This document shows, piece after piece, positions 36,571 through 46,031 of a DNA stretch of 64,000 nucleotides (position 1 is the first letter of the stretch; the number at the start of each line of letters is the position of its first letter). Position numbers and translations under genes: made by a program. Source of the DNA: Streptomyces sp. Ncost-T10-10d (lineage in GTDB: Bacteria > Actinomycetota > Actinomycetes > Streptomycetales > Streptomycetaceae); contig NZ_FMDF01000044.1 in the NCBI RefSeq assembly GCF_900091955.1, positions 1-64,000 on the forward strand, given 5' to 3'. The notes below the pieces were generated by a model. That model ran no database searches and was not told the origin of the DNA. It saw only the letters and a list, made by a program, of their open reading frames with translations.

Positions 36571-39522
36571 TCAGGAGAGCGTGGACACCGTCATCCGGGA
36601 GATGGCGGTGAACTGCAGCAGATACCTGCCTCCGAGCAGTTCCGTCGTGCGGTCGAAGCCCGTCTCGTCGAAGCCGAGGTTCACCAACTCGTCGACACCG
36701 TCACCGTCCAGCTCGCCGGAGAAGTAGTTCCTGGCGCCCAGGTAGGTGTTCTTGCCCACCTGGTCGGGGTAGTGGTGCCCCGCGGTCAGCACGGCCGGGT
36801 CCCAGAGGTACGCGCCCGCCTGGACGCCGCCGACGAGGAGGCGCCGTCCGCCGGGACCGGTGAGGAACCCGCCGGTCTCCGTCGTCGGGAGCGTGAAGAT
36901 CGAGTGGTCCTGGCCGCCGGCCGCGTACGTGCGGAACGATGCCGTCCCCGCGAGGATCAGCCCCTCGGGCCCGGTGAAGAAGTTCCCGTTCGTCCAGGCG
37001 CCCCCGGCCAGGGCTTGGTGGAGGACCTCACCCGTGCGGCTGTCGCGGATCTCGACCACCGTACGCAGGCTGGAAGCGTCCGGCACGCCCTCCGCGGTCG
37101 TGGACGTCGCCGCGAACCAGGTGTAGACCACCGCGTGCCCATCGGCGTACGGGATCCCCGGTGAGGTGAAGACACCGTTGCCCAGGGCCGCTCCGTACAG
37201 CTTGCCGTCCACGCTCTCGGCCGGCGCCTTCGGTGCGGCGGTCCAGCGCACCGTGCCCTTCTCGGCGTCGAGCGCGACACCGTCGACCGCGGGCGACTCC
37301 TTGTCGAAGGAGCCGACGCTCGCGTACTGCGCGTACACCCGTCCCTCGCCCACTGCGAGGTCACCGAAGACGACGCGTCCCGCGCTGTCGGGCGCGCCGT
37401 ATGTCCACAGCTTCGAGCCGTTGCCGCGGTAGGCCCGCACCTTGTCCGTCGGCACGACGATGTCGGCGCGCTTGTCGCCGTCGAGGTCGGCGACCGTCAC
37501 GGAGCGGACGAACTGCCCTTCACCGTCGATGCGTTCGAGGACCTTGCCGGTGCGCCCGTCGAGGACCGCGACGGCCGTGTCCGCGGCCACCACGAAATCG
37601 TCGTGGCCGTCGCCGTTGACGTCACCCTTCTCGATCCGGTGCACCTGCCCGGGGACCGTGGCCTTCCACAGGAGCTCGGGCTTGCCCGCAGTCAGCGAAG
37701 GGCCCGAGTAGGCCCACACGCCGTTGGACTTGCCGCCGACGACGAGGTCCTTCTTCTTGTCGCCGTCGATGTCGGACGACTGCGCGGACGACAGGTCGCC
37801 CTGGAGCGGCAGGAGGTCCTGCTGCTTGCCGTTGCCGAACCCGTAGGTGCGGATGTTCTGGTTCTGGTCGACGGTGCGGATGTGCCGGCCGTCCGCGTCG
37901 CGGTAGACCTGGTTGAACATCGGCGAGGCGCCGATGCCCTTCTGCCGCCAGCGCATGTCGCCGCTGCCCGAGAACACGGTGAGTGAGGCGTACTGCCCGC
38001 CCCCGGGGTTCTCGGCGGTGTTCATGCCGGTGTCGTCCTGGGCCCCCGTCACGAGGCTGCCGTCGACGACGTCGAGGCTCCACACACTCGGCCCGTCGTG
38101 GGAGTTGTCGGCGTCACGCTTGACGGTGTCGGACCACAGCACGCTGCCGGGGTCCGTGCCGTCCACGACCCGCACGGTGTTGGCGTTGAGCCAAAGATCC
38201 GGGCTGAGCGTGGACTCGCTGACCACGTACTCGGGCTTCCGGTCGCCCCGCAGATCACCGATCGTCATGTCGGTGGGCACCGCGTTGATCCGGGTGTCGA
38301 GCGTGGTGCGCCTGCCGTCGGCCAGGGAATACGAGTCCAGCTCGTACTTCACGCCGTCGGTGGGGTCGGACTGCTCCAGGGCCACGAGTCGCCCGCGCGT
38401 GGTGTCCAGGTGCAGCTGACGTGAGTAGAGGGCGCTGTCCGTCTGCCACTTGACGGCGCCGTCCTCGGTGTCGAACACCAGGGTGCGGCCGCGCCCTGCG
38501 GCGGTCGGCGTCCTGCGCTGGTTGTACGACGCGGCGACCAGTCCGCCGCCGAGGTCCTCCAGAGCTCCCCACGCCGTACCGGCGCGCACGCCCGTGTCGT
38601 ACGTCCAGGTGTCGGACGGGGTCAGGGCCCCGTCGGCGTACGAGAAGCGGATGCCCGACACGGTGGCGGTGGCGGCGGCCGGGGAGTTGAGGTTGTAGTG
38701 CGGCGCGTCCGTGACGACGAGCGTCCTGCCGACGAGCTTCACGTTGTAGGCGTACGCGTACAGCTTCGACCACAGCGTCGTGCCGGTCCTGCCGTCGAGG
38801 ACCGTGACGAAGGTGCCGTTGGCCAGCGAGGAGCCGGGAGAGGTGAACGGGCGGTACGGGGACACACCCACGCTCGCCGAGAACACCACGTCGTCCACGC
38901 CGTCACCGGTCAGGTCGCCGGTCGCGTACCCCTGGTCCGACGCCGGCGTGAACGGACTCACCGCGTTGTAGCCCATCACGATGCGCGCCGGGTACGGCTC
39001 CGTCTGCCAGGGCCGGGAGTTCTTGACCCCCCAGTCCGCGTACAGCGAGGCGTTGTCGCGCCGCCACAGGGCGGTGCCGTCGGCCTTGCTGCGCTGAACG
39101 CTGCCGAGACTGTGCAGGGTGAAATAGTCGCCGCCCTTGCCGGCCGGGGCGGTCGCGGCCAGGCCGCGCACGCCTTCCAGCGTGGACTTGGGGGAGATGG
39201 TCACGGCGGCATCGGTACCGGCGTCCGTGCCGGTGCCTTCGTCGAGGTGGGCGCCCGAACCCTGGTCCGTGCCCCGCCCCGCACCGGAGGCATCGGATCC
39301 GGTGGTCGCGCCCTGCGGGTCGACGGTCTCGCGGTCGGCGTCCGCGTAGGCGTTCAGCCGGGCGTGGTCCGCCAGCTCCTCGGCCTGGCCGGTCGTGAGC
39401 GTGAGCAGGCTGTTGCCGCCGTCGTCGGAGGCGAGTGCGGGCGGCGCGGCGCTCAGCGCCAGACCGGCCGCGACCAGCGCGGATGCGAGCCGCAGCGCCC
39501 GCCGGGAGTTGGTTCTCATCAC
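36571..39522 (-). CDS. Large secreted FG-GAP/VCBS repeat protein
   Basis: A 983-residue exported protein with a signal peptide (RRALRLASALVAAGLALSAA, ending PPALAS). Throughout it has beta-propeller-like repeats with calcium-binding D-x-D/N-x-D-G loops: GDLTGDGVDDVV, SDIDGDKKKDLVV, GDVNGDGHDDFVV, ADLDGDKRADIVV and GELDGDGVDELVN. PQQ-like strands (FVTVLDGRTGTTLWSK, AVLDGRTGKVLERIDG) suggest one or two propellers. No catalytic residues are seen; it is probably a binding or adhesion protein. Its start overlaps the stop of the upstream subtilase gene (GTG at 39522 or ATG at 39519), implying coupled synthesis of the two. Confidence 0.8.
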   Translation of the reverse strand: MMRTNSRRALRLASALVAAGLALSAAPPALASDDGGNSLLTLTTGQAEELADHARLNAYADADRETVDPQGATTGSDASGAGRGTDQGSGAHLDEGTGTDAGTDAAVTISPKSTLEGVRGLAATAPAGKGGDYFTLHSLGSVQRSKADGTALWRRDNASLYADWGVKNSRPWQTEPYPARIVMGYNAVSPFTPASDQGYATGDLTGDGVDDVVFSASVGVSPYRPFTSPGSSLANGTFVTVLDGRTGTTLWSKLYAYAYNVKLVGRTLVVTDAPHYNLNSPAAATATVSGIRFSYADGALTPSDTWTYDTGVRAGTAWGALEDLGGGLVAASYNQRRTPTAAGRGRTLVFDTEDGAVKWQTDSALYSRQLHLDTTRGRLVALEQSDPTDGVKYELDSYSLADGRRTTLDTRINAVPTDMTIGDLRGDRKPEYVVSESTLSPDLWLNANTVRVVDGTDPGSVLWSDTVKRDADNSHDGPSVWSLDVVDGSLVTGAQDDTGMNTAENPGGGQYASLTVFSGSGDMRWRQKGIGASPMFNQVYRDADGRHIRTVDQNQNIRTYGFGNGKQQDLLPLQGDLSSAQSSDIDGDKKKDLVVGGKSNGVWAYSGPSLTAGKPELLWKATVPGQVHRIEKGDVNGDGHDDFVVAADTAVAVLDGRTGKVLERIDGEGQFVRSVTVADLDGDKRADIVVPTDKVRAYRGNGSKLWTYGAPDSAGRVVFGDLAVGEGRVYAQYASVGSFDKESPAVDGVALDAEKGTVRWTAAPKAPAESVDGKLYGAALGNGVFTSPGIPYADGHAVVYTWFAATSTTAEGVPDASSLRTVVEIRDSRTGEVLHQALAGGAWTNGNFFTGPEGLILAGTASFRTYAAGGQDHSIFTLPTTETGGFLTGPGGRRLLVGGVQAGAYLWDPAVLTAGHHYPDQVGKNTYLGARNYFSGELDGDGVDELVNLGFDETGFDRTTELLGGRYLLQFTAISRMTVSTLS

Positions 39523-42095
39523 TTGGTCCCCTGCGCGATGCGAATGGCGGACCGGTCCTTGAGGACCGGCTCGTTGAAGGAGTACTGGAGGGCGTCGGTG
39601 CCGGCCTGGTTCTCGATGCCGACGGTCGCGCTCGCGCCGTTCTCGGGCGAAGCGGCGGACAGGCCCTGGTACTGGAGGGTGACGGAGCCGGTGGCCTCGT
39701 CGAAGACGGCCTCGAAGGAGACACGGGCTGAGGTGTTGCCGGCGAAGGCGGCGTTGTTCCAGACGACCGCGAACGTGCGGCTGCCGGCCGTACCCGTGGT
39801 GGCCGTCTGCACGCTGGACTTCTTGTCCAGGGTCAGGTCGTCCCAGAGGACGGCGACCGTGCCGTTGGGCTTGTCGGCCGACGGGAGCGCGACGTTGTCG
39901 TAGTCACCGAGCCGCGGTTCGAGGAAGTTGATCAGGCCGTTGGTGGTGATGCTCGCGCTGGAGTAGGAGACGCCGTACAGCTTCACCGGGAAGGGCAGTG
40001 CGATCGTCTTCGCGTCCTCGTCGCCGCTGAGCGCGACCTTGCTGGTGCCGCCGATCCACGCGTACGCGGCCGGGGTGCAGCTGTTGCCGGCGGCATCGGT
40101 GTGCGCGGGCAGGCGGGCGGTCAGCGTCTCGTCGCCGTCGACGGCGAGGGCGCCGCTGTAGACGCCGTTGCACAGCGCGGGCGCGGCGGGCGCGGCGGTC
40201 AGCGTGTACGAACCCTCGGCGACCTTCGGCAGGTCGAAGTGTCCGGTCGCGTCCGTGGTGACGGAGGCGACCGGAGTGCCCGCGACCCGGACGGTGGCCT
40301 TGGCGAGGGGCTTGCCGGTGACGTCGAGGACGGTGCCGGAGACCGTGTGGGAGGCGACCGCGTCGAGTGCGAAGTCCTTGGTGAACTGCTCACCGGCGGC
40401 GACCGTGAGGTCGGACGCGGAGCCGTCCGCGTAGCCGTAGCCGCTGAGGGCGAAGTCGTACGTGCCCGCCGGCAGCGTGAGCCGGTAGGAGCCGTCCGCG
40501 GAGGTCGTCACGGTGCGCGTCGAGGTGGACCCGGAGGCCTTCACCGTGATGCCGGTCAGGGCGGTGCCGGTCGCCTTGTCGGTGACCTTGCCGGTGAGGA
40601 CGGCCGCCGTGTGCGGAGCCCTGTCGACGGAAGCGAAGATGTCGAGCCTGCCCTCGCCCCACACGTTGTTCGCGTCGGCGGTGCCGCCGCAGTGCGTGTC
40701 GTCGACGTCGACGGCGCCCTCGTTCAGCAGCGCGCGGGTCTCCTCGATGTTGCCGATGAGGGAGGGGGCCGACGACCACAACAGGGCGACGGCGCCGGCG
40801 ACGTGAGGCGTCGCCATCGACGTACCGGAGATGGCCTTGTACGTGCTGCCCGGCCAGGTGGAGCGGACGTCGACGCCCGGGGCCGAGATGTTCGGCTTCA
40901 TCGAGCCGTCGAGCCTGGACGGTCCGAAGCCGGAGAAGTCGGCAATCCTGCCGTTGACGTCGTATGCGCCGACACCGTACGCGGGTGCCTGTGAGCCCGG
41001 CGCGTGGCCGGTCGAACAGGTCGTGCCGTCGCCGTCGTTGCCGGAGGCGAACGCCTCGAAGATCCCGGCCGCGTTCCACGCCTCGACGATGTCCTGGTAG
41101 AAGGTCGTGTCACCGCCACCCCAGGAGTTGTTCACGATGTCGGGGGAGAGTTCGGGGCGCGGGTTCCGGCCGGTGTGGTCGGTCGGCGCGAGGATCCACT
41201 GGCCCGCCGCGAGGAGCGAGGAGTCCGAACAGGATCTGGACTCACAGCCCTTGGCCGCGATCCACTTCGCACCCGGCGCCACACCGACGCCGCCCGCGCC
41301 CGCCATGGTGCCCATGGTGTGCGTGCCGTGGCCGTTGTTGTCGCAGGGCGCCGAGGTCGGGCACTGGCCCGTCGGGTCGTACCAGTTGTAATCGTGTGTG
41401 AAGGAGCCGTCGCCGTTGTTGCCCCGGTAGTTGGCCTTCAGAGCGGGGTGGTCGTACTGGACGCCCGAGTCGACGTTGGCGATGACGATGCCTTCGCCGC
41501 GGTCGTCGTACTGGTCCCAGACCTGGTCGGCCCCGATGTCCTTGACGCCCCATTCGGGGGTGACCGGGTCCGCGTCGGTGGCGGCGTCCGAGACCGCGCT
41601 CTCGGTGGCGTCGAGCTCGTAGTGGTGCTCCTTGACGATGCTTGCCACGTCGGAGCGGTTCGCCAGGTCCTCGACGAGCTGCTCGTCGCCCGTGACCTTG
41701 ACGGCGTTGGCTATCCAGAAGGACCGGTGGCCGACCTTCTTCTTGTCCAGGAAGGCCGTGAGCGGCTGCTGGCTGGTCCTCGCCTCGGCGCGCAGCGACG
41801 CGAACGCCGCCGTCGCCTTTGCGGCGTGGCCGCGCCTGCCCCTGGCCGCGGACAGGTCCGCCTGCTTCTTCAGGACGACGAAAAAGGTCGACTCCTCGCC
41901 CTTCCCGACAGTGTCGAGAACGGCGGGGTCGACCTTGGTGGTGTTCTTTGCTGCGCTGCTCCTCACGGCTGTACCGGTAACGGCGGTGTCGGACTGCGCG
42001 AAGGCGGGGGCCGGGCCGGTCAGCACGGCTGCCGCCGTGATCGCGACCGCCGCCCGTGCGGCGGATCTGCGCAGGGGGGATCGGGGCAGGTGCAT
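39519..42095 (-). CDS. Secreted subtilisin-like (S8) protease with repeat domains
   Basis: An 858-residue preproprotein. Signal peptide (residues 1-34, ending GPAPAFAQ), an I9-type propeptide (70-165), then the S8 catalytic domain with Asp209 (VIANVDSGVQYD), His256 (NNGHGTHTMGT), oxyanion Asn353 (FASGNDGDG) and Ser426 (SGTSMATPHVAG). After it come two carboxypeptidase regulatory-like beta domains (VLTGKVTDKATGTALTGITV; VSGTVLDVTGKPLAKATVRV) and a C-terminal beta domain. It should act outside the cell on protein substrates. It is the first gene of a coupled pair with the FG-GAP protein gene. Confidence 0.92.
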   Translation of the reverse strand: MHLPRSPLRRSAARAAVAITAAAVLTGPAPAFAQSDTAVTGTAVRSSAAKNTTKVDPAVLDTVGKGEESTFFVVLKKQADLSAARGRRGHAAKATAAFASLRAEARTSQQPLTAFLDKKKVGHRSFWIANAVKVTGDEQLVEDLANRSDVASIVKEHHYELDATESAVSDAATDADPVTPEWGVKDIGADQVWDQYDDRGEGIVIANVDSGVQYDHPALKANYRGNNGDGSFTHDYNWYDPTGQCPTSAPCDNNGHGTHTMGTMAGAGGVGVAPGAKWIAAKGCESRSCSDSSLLAAGQWILAPTDHTGRNPRPELSPDIVNNSWGGGDTTFYQDIVEAWNAAGIFEAFASGNDGDGTTCSTGHAPGSQAPAYGVGAYDVNGRIADFSGFGPSRLDGSMKPNISAPGVDVRSTWPGSTYKAISGTSMATPHVAGAVALLWSSAPSLIGNIEETRALLNEGAVDVDDTHCGGTADANNVWGEGRLDIFASVDRAPHTAAVLTGKVTDKATGTALTGITVKASGSTSTRTVTTSADGSYRLTLPAGTYDFALSGYGYADGSASDLTVAAGEQFTKDFALDAVASHTVSGTVLDVTGKPLAKATVRVAGTPVASVTTDATGHFDLPKVAEGSYTLTAAPAAPALCNGVYSGALAVDGDETLTARLPAHTDAAGNSCTPAAYAWIGGTSKVALSGDEDAKTIALPFPVKLYGVSYSSASITTNGLINFLEPRLGDYDNVALPSADKPNGTVAVLWDDLTLDKKSSVQTATTGTAGSRTFAVVWNNAAFAGNTSARVSFEAVFDEATGSVTLQYQGLSAASPENGASATVGIENQAGTDALQYSFNEPVLKDRSAIRIAQGTK

Positions 42096-42290
42096 GGAGT
42101 GCTCCTCCTGGACGGGTACGGGGGAGCCGGCCCCGTACCCGGACCTACGAGGGGAAGAACGGGGCGGGGCCGGCTGGTGCCGGACGCTAGGAGGAGGCCG
42201 TTACTGGCGTATTACTGGCCAGGGCGGGCGGGCCTCCGGCGCATGGCGTGACACCGTGACGGGAGCCATGGGAATGGCCTCTGGCGCCCA

Positions 42291-42310
42291 AAAACTAACA
42301 GCGCTAGTTT
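42291..42310. promoter_or_regulatory. TetR-type operator before the aldehyde dehydrogenase gene
   Basis: AAAACTAACAGCGCTAGTTT, a palindrome (AAACTA and TAGTTT arms), 49 bases upstream of the start. It matches 16 of 20 bases of the site at 47472-47491, which precedes a TetR gene. Confidence 0.6.
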
Positions 42311-42358
42311 GGGGCGCGGACGACGACGCCGTAGCCACGGCACCCCGGGAGGAATGCG

Positions 42359-43747
42359 ATGAAGGCCCACGACGGGATGTACATCGGCGGCGAGTGGCGG
42401 GCCGCCGTCGGCACGGACCTGATCGCGGTGGTCGATCCGGCGGACGAGCAGGTCATCGCGCATGTTCCGGCAGGCACCGCCGAGGACGTCGACGCCGCCG
42501 TGTCCGCAGCGCGTGAGGCCCTGCCCGAGTGGGCCGCGACCCCGCCCGCCGAGCGCGCTGCCAAGATCGCCGCCCTGCGCGACGTCCTCGTCGCCCGCAA
42601 GGACGAGATCGCGGAGACGGTCACCGCCGAACTCGGCGCACCGCTGCCGTTCTCGCAGTCGGTGCACGCGGGCGTACCGATCCTGGTGGCCGGCTCGTAC
42701 GCCGAACTCGCCGCCTCGTACGCCTTCGAGGAGAAGGTCGGCAACTCCACCGTCTACGCCGAACCGGTCGGCGTCGTCGGCGCGATCACGCCATGGAACT
42801 ACCCGCTGCACCAGATCGTCGCCAAGGTCGCCCCGGCGCTCGCGGCGGGCTGCACGGTCGTCCTCAAGCCCGCCGAGGACACCCCGCTGACCGCTCAGCT
42901 GTTCGCGGAGGCCATCCATGAAGCGGGCATCCCCGCGGGCGTGTTCAACCTGGTCACCGGCCTCGGTCCGGTCGCGGGACAGGCGCTGGCCGAGCACGGG
43001 GGCGTCGACCTGGTCTCCTTCACCGGCTCCACCGCCGTCGGCAAGCAGATCGGTGCCACGGCCGGCGCAGCCGTCAAGCGCGTCGCCCTCGAACTGGGCG
43101 GCAAGTCCGCCAATGTCATCCTGCCGAGCGCGGACCTCGCCAAGGCTGTCGGCGTCGGCATCGCGAACGTCATGGGCAACTCCGGCCAGACGTGCAGCGC
43201 CTGGACCCGCATGCTCGTGCACACCTCCCAGTACGACGAGGCGGTCGCGCTCGCCGCGGAGGCCGCCGCCAAGTACGGCGACCGCATCGGGCCCCTCGTC
43301 AACGCCAAGCAGCACGCACGGGTGCGCGGATACATCGAGAAGGGTGTGGCGGAGGGTGCGCGCCTCGTCGCGGGCGGCCCCGATGCCCCACGGGAGCAGG
43401 GCTACTTCGTCAGCCCCACCGTGTTCGCGGACGTCACCCCGGAGATGACCATCGCCCAGGAGGAGATCTTCGGCCCGGTCGTCTCGATCATCCGTTACGA
43501 GGACGAGGACGACGCCCTGCGCATCGCCAACGGCACCGTGTACGGGCTCGCGGGAGCGGTCTGGGCGGGCGATGACGCCGAGGCGGTGGCCTTCGCCCGC
43601 CGGATGGACACCGGCCAGGTCGACATCAACGGAGGCCGGTTCAACCCGCTTGCCCCGTTCGGCGGTTACAAGCAGTCCGGCGTCGGCCGCGAGCTCGGTT
43701 CGCACGGGCTCGCCGAGTACCTCCAGACGAAGTCGCTGCAGTTCTGA
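42359..43747 (+). CDS. NAD(P)-dependent aldehyde dehydrogenase
   Basis: A 462-residue member of the aldehyde dehydrogenase superfamily. Catalytic Glu245 lies in LELGGKSAN and catalytic Cys279 in MGNSGQTCSAW; the Rossmann FTGSTAVGKQI segment binds NAD(P). It oxidises an aldehyde to an acid in the cytoplasm; the closest groups include betaine/medium-chain aldehyde dehydrogenases. It is slightly shorter than the usual 480-500 residues. An alcohol dehydrogenase gene follows at 51 bases, so the two may convert an alcohol to an acid in two steps. A palindromic operator in front links it to the TetR gene at 46.8-47.4 kb. Confidence 0.9.
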   Translation: MKAHDGMYIGGEWRAAVGTDLIAVVDPADEQVIAHVPAGTAEDVDAAVSAAREALPEWAATPPAERAAKIAALRDVLVARKDEIAETVTAELGAPLPFSQSVHAGVPILVAGSYAELAASYAFEEKVGNSTVYAEPVGVVGAITPWNYPLHQIVAKVAPALAAGCTVVLKPAEDTPLTAQLFAEAIHEAGIPAGVFNLVTGLGPVAGQALAEHGGVDLVSFTGSTAVGKQIGATAGAAVKRVALELGGKSANVILPSADLAKAVGVGIANVMGNSGQTCSAWTRMLVHTSQYDEAVALAAEAAAKYGDRIGPLVNAKQHARVRGYIEKGVAEGARLVAGGPDAPREQGYFVSPTVFADVTPEMTIAQEEIFGPVVSIIRYEDEDDALRIANGTVYGLAGAVWAGDDAEAVAFARRMDTGQVDINGGRFNPLAPFGGYKQSGVGRELGSHGLAEYLQTKSLQF

Positions 43748-43798
43748 CCTTTCCGCCCCTGCCTCGACCCCCGCTGCCGACCGTCAAGGAGCCTGTTC

Positions 43799-44878
43799 GT
43801 GGTCCGCGCCGCCGTACTGCCCGCTGTCGGAGCTCCGCTGGAGATCAACGACATCGAACTCCCGGAGCCCGGACCCGGCCGGGTCCGGGTCCGCCTCGCC
43901 GCCGCAGGCGTCTGCCACTCCGACCTCTCCCTGTCCAACGGCACCATGCGGGTGCCCGTCCCCGCCGTCCTCGGTCATGAGGGTGCGGGCACCGTCGTCG
44001 CGGTCGGTGAGGGCGTCACGCATGTCGCACCCGGGGACGGCGTCGTGCTCAACTGGGCGCCTTCCTGCGGCAGTTGTCACCACTGCGGGATCGGCGAGGT
44101 CTGGCTCTGCGTCAATGCCCTGTCCGGTGCGGCCGGCATCCATGCCCGTACCGCCGACGGCATGGAACTCCACCCCGGCCTGAATGTGGCGGCGTTCGCG
44201 CAGGAGACCGTCGTCGCCGCGAACTGCGTCCTGCCCGCCCCCGACGGCATCCCGCTCACCGATGCCGCCCTGCTCGGCTGCGCGGTCCTCACCGGATACG
44301 GCGCGGTCCACCACAGCGCCCGGGTGCGCCCGGGCGAGTCCGTCGTCGTGTTCGGCATCGGCGGGGTCGGCCTCGCCGTGCTCCAGTCCGCCCGGATCGC
44401 GGGCGCCTCGAAAATCATCGCCGTCGATGTCTCCCCCGAGAAGGAGGAACTGGCCCGGCAGGCGGGCGCCACCGACTACGTGATCGCCTCGGACACCACC
44501 CCGCGCACGATCCGGGGGCTCACGGGCGGCCAGGGCGCCGACGTCGCGATCGAGTGCGTCGGACGGCCCGCCACCATCCGGGGCGCCTGGGACTCCACCC
44601 GCCGCGGCGGCCGCACCACGGTCGTCGGCATCGGTGGCAAGGACCAGCTGGTGTCCTTCAACGCCCTGGAGATCTTCCACTGGGGCCGCTCGCTGACGGG
44701 CTGTGTGTACGGGAACAGCGACCCGGCCCGCGACCTGCCGGTCCTCGCCGAGCACACCCTGGCGGGCAGGTTCGACCTCTCCATGATGGTGACCGAACGG
44801 ATCGCGCTGGACGGCATCCCGGCGGCCTTCGACAACATGATCGCGGGCAAGGGCGGACGGGCCCTGGTGGTCTTCTGA
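43799..44878 (+). CDS. Zinc-dependent alcohol dehydrogenase
   Basis: A 359-residue enzyme of the medium-chain dehydrogenase family starting at GTG, preceded by AAGGAG. Catalytic zinc ligands include Cys39 (AAGVCHSD) and His60 (GHEGAG); the structural zinc is held by Cys90, 93, 96 and 104 (SCGSCHHCGIGEVWLC). The Rossmann motif GIGGVGLAVL binds NAD. It oxidises an alcohol or reduces an aldehyde and is probably co-transcribed with the aldehyde dehydrogenase. A terminator hairpin follows. Confidence 0.9.
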   Translation: MVRAAVLPAVGAPLEINDIELPEPGPGRVRVRLAAAGVCHSDLSLSNGTMRVPVPAVLGHEGAGTVVAVGEGVTHVAPGDGVVLNWAPSCGSCHHCGIGEVWLCVNALSGAAGIHARTADGMELHPGLNVAAFAQETVVAANCVLPAPDGIPLTDAALLGCAVLTGYGAVHHSARVRPGESVVVFGIGGVGLAVLQSARIAGASKIIAVDVSPEKEELARQAGATDYVIASDTTPRTIRGLTGGQGADVAIECVGRPATIRGAWDSTRRGGRTTVVGIGGKDQLVSFNALEIFHWGRSLTGCVYGNSDPARDLPVLAEHTLAGRFDLSMMVTERIALDGIPAAFDNMIAGKGGRALVVF

Positions 44879-44896
44879 CCGATGCCCGGAAGGAAC

Positions 44897-44922
44897 CCCG
44901 GCCGCCCTCGACGACGGCCGGG
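44897..44922 (+). terminator. Terminator hairpin after the alcohol dehydrogenase gene
   Basis: CCCGGCCG (44897-44904) pairs with CGGCCGGG (44915-44922), loop of 10 bases, 19 bases after the stop. Confidence 0.55.
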
Positions 44923-45014
44923 CTCGCCGTGTGGACGGTGCCGATGTTCCTGCTCATCGACACCGAGTCACCCAGCAGGGCTTCCCGGGCCCCGGCCACT
45001 TCTTCTGCGTCTTC

Positions 45015-45998
45015 CTACGGCCGCTCGGTTCCCTGGCGCTCCGCGTCATGCCGGCGCCCCTCCACCGGCTGTGCCGGGTTCTTCCGCGTCAGACCGGTCC
45101 GCGGACGCATCCGGGAGACCGCCACCCCGGCCAGACAGAGCAGACCCCCGCCGACGGTGAGCAGCGCGGGCACCTCGTCCAGCAGCAGCCAGGACATCAG
45201 CACCACCAGCGCGGGCACCGCATAGGTGGTGGCACCCATCCGCCCCGCGGTGGTCCTGGCGAGTGCGTAGGCCCAGGTGGTGAAGGCCAGCGCGGTCGGA
45301 AAGAGGCCCAGATAAACCACGTTCAGGGTGGCGGACAGGGGCGCGTCCGCGACGTCGGAGATCAGCGCGCCCGAGAACGGCAGACAGGCGACGGTGCCGA
45401 CCAGGCAGCCGAACGTGGTGATCTGCAATGCGGAGCCGTGCCGCAGCGCCGGTTTCTGGCCGACCACCCCTGCCGCGTACGCCACCGCGGCCAGCAGACA
45501 GAGCGCCACGCCGAGCACCGACGCGTCCCCGTCCCCCGACATCGAGAGTCCGACCACGGCGGCGCCCGCGAACGACACGGCCATGCCCGCGACCAGTCTG
45601 CCGGGCAGCCCCTCGCCGAGCATCCGGGCACCGAGCAGCGCGATCAGGAGGGGACCGATGTTCACCACCATCGCGGCCGTGCCCGCGTCGACCTGCTGCT
45701 CACCCCAGTTGAGTACCACCATGTAGAGGCCGAACCACAGCAGGCCCGACCATATGATCCCCGGCCAGGCGGCCCGCGGCGGCAGCCCCTCGCGCCGCAG
45801 TACCAGCAACGTGCCCAGTGCCAGGGAGCCCGCGAGCAGCCGGCCGAGAGCGAGCGCACCGGGCGAGTAGGCATCCCCGGCGCTGCGGATGGAGACAAAG
45901 GCGGAGGCCCACAGCAGCACAGTGGTACAGGCCGCGGCAGGGGCCCGCCAGTCACGATGTGCCGCGGGTGTCGCCGCTGGGGCGGGTGTCGTCGTCAT
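45015..45998 (-). CDS. EamA family transporter (DMT superfamily)
   Basis: A 327-residue membrane protein with about ten helices arranged as two EamA halves (ACTTVLLWASAFVSIRSAGD; LLLAAVAYAAGVVGQKPALR-like). DMT transporters move small metabolites or drugs across the cytoplasmic membrane, commonly outward; the substrate is unknown. The ATG at 45998 was chosen over 46031 since the family N-terminus (hydrophobic helix with WASAFV) fits. An ArsR-type gene lies immediately upstream on the same strand and may control it. Confidence 0.85.
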   Translation of the reverse strand: MTTTPAPAATPAAHRDWRAPAAACTTVLLWASAFVSIRSAGDAYSPGALALGRLLAGSLALGTLLVLRREGLPPRAAWPGIIWSGLLWFGLYMVVLNWGEQQVDAGTAAMVVNIGPLLIALLGARMLGEGLPGRLVAGMAVSFAGAAVVGLSMSGDGDASVLGVALCLLAAVAYAAGVVGQKPALRHGSALQITTFGCLVGTVACLPFSGALISDVADAPLSATLNVVYLGLFPTALAFTTWAYALARTTAGRMGATTYAVPALVVLMSWLLLDEVPALLTVGGGLLCLAGVAVSRMRPRTGLTRKNPAQPVEGRRHDAERQGTERP

Positions 45999-46031
45999 GG
46001 ACCCGACCATAGGGCCGTGACCGTTCGGCAC

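Noticed and set aside
33236..36727. A plus-strand open frame of about 1,160 codons opposite the SARP gene
   Set aside because: It is rich in Arg, Gly and Pro with no domain, as expected for an antisense frame in GC-rich DNA; the minus-strand frame has clear domains.
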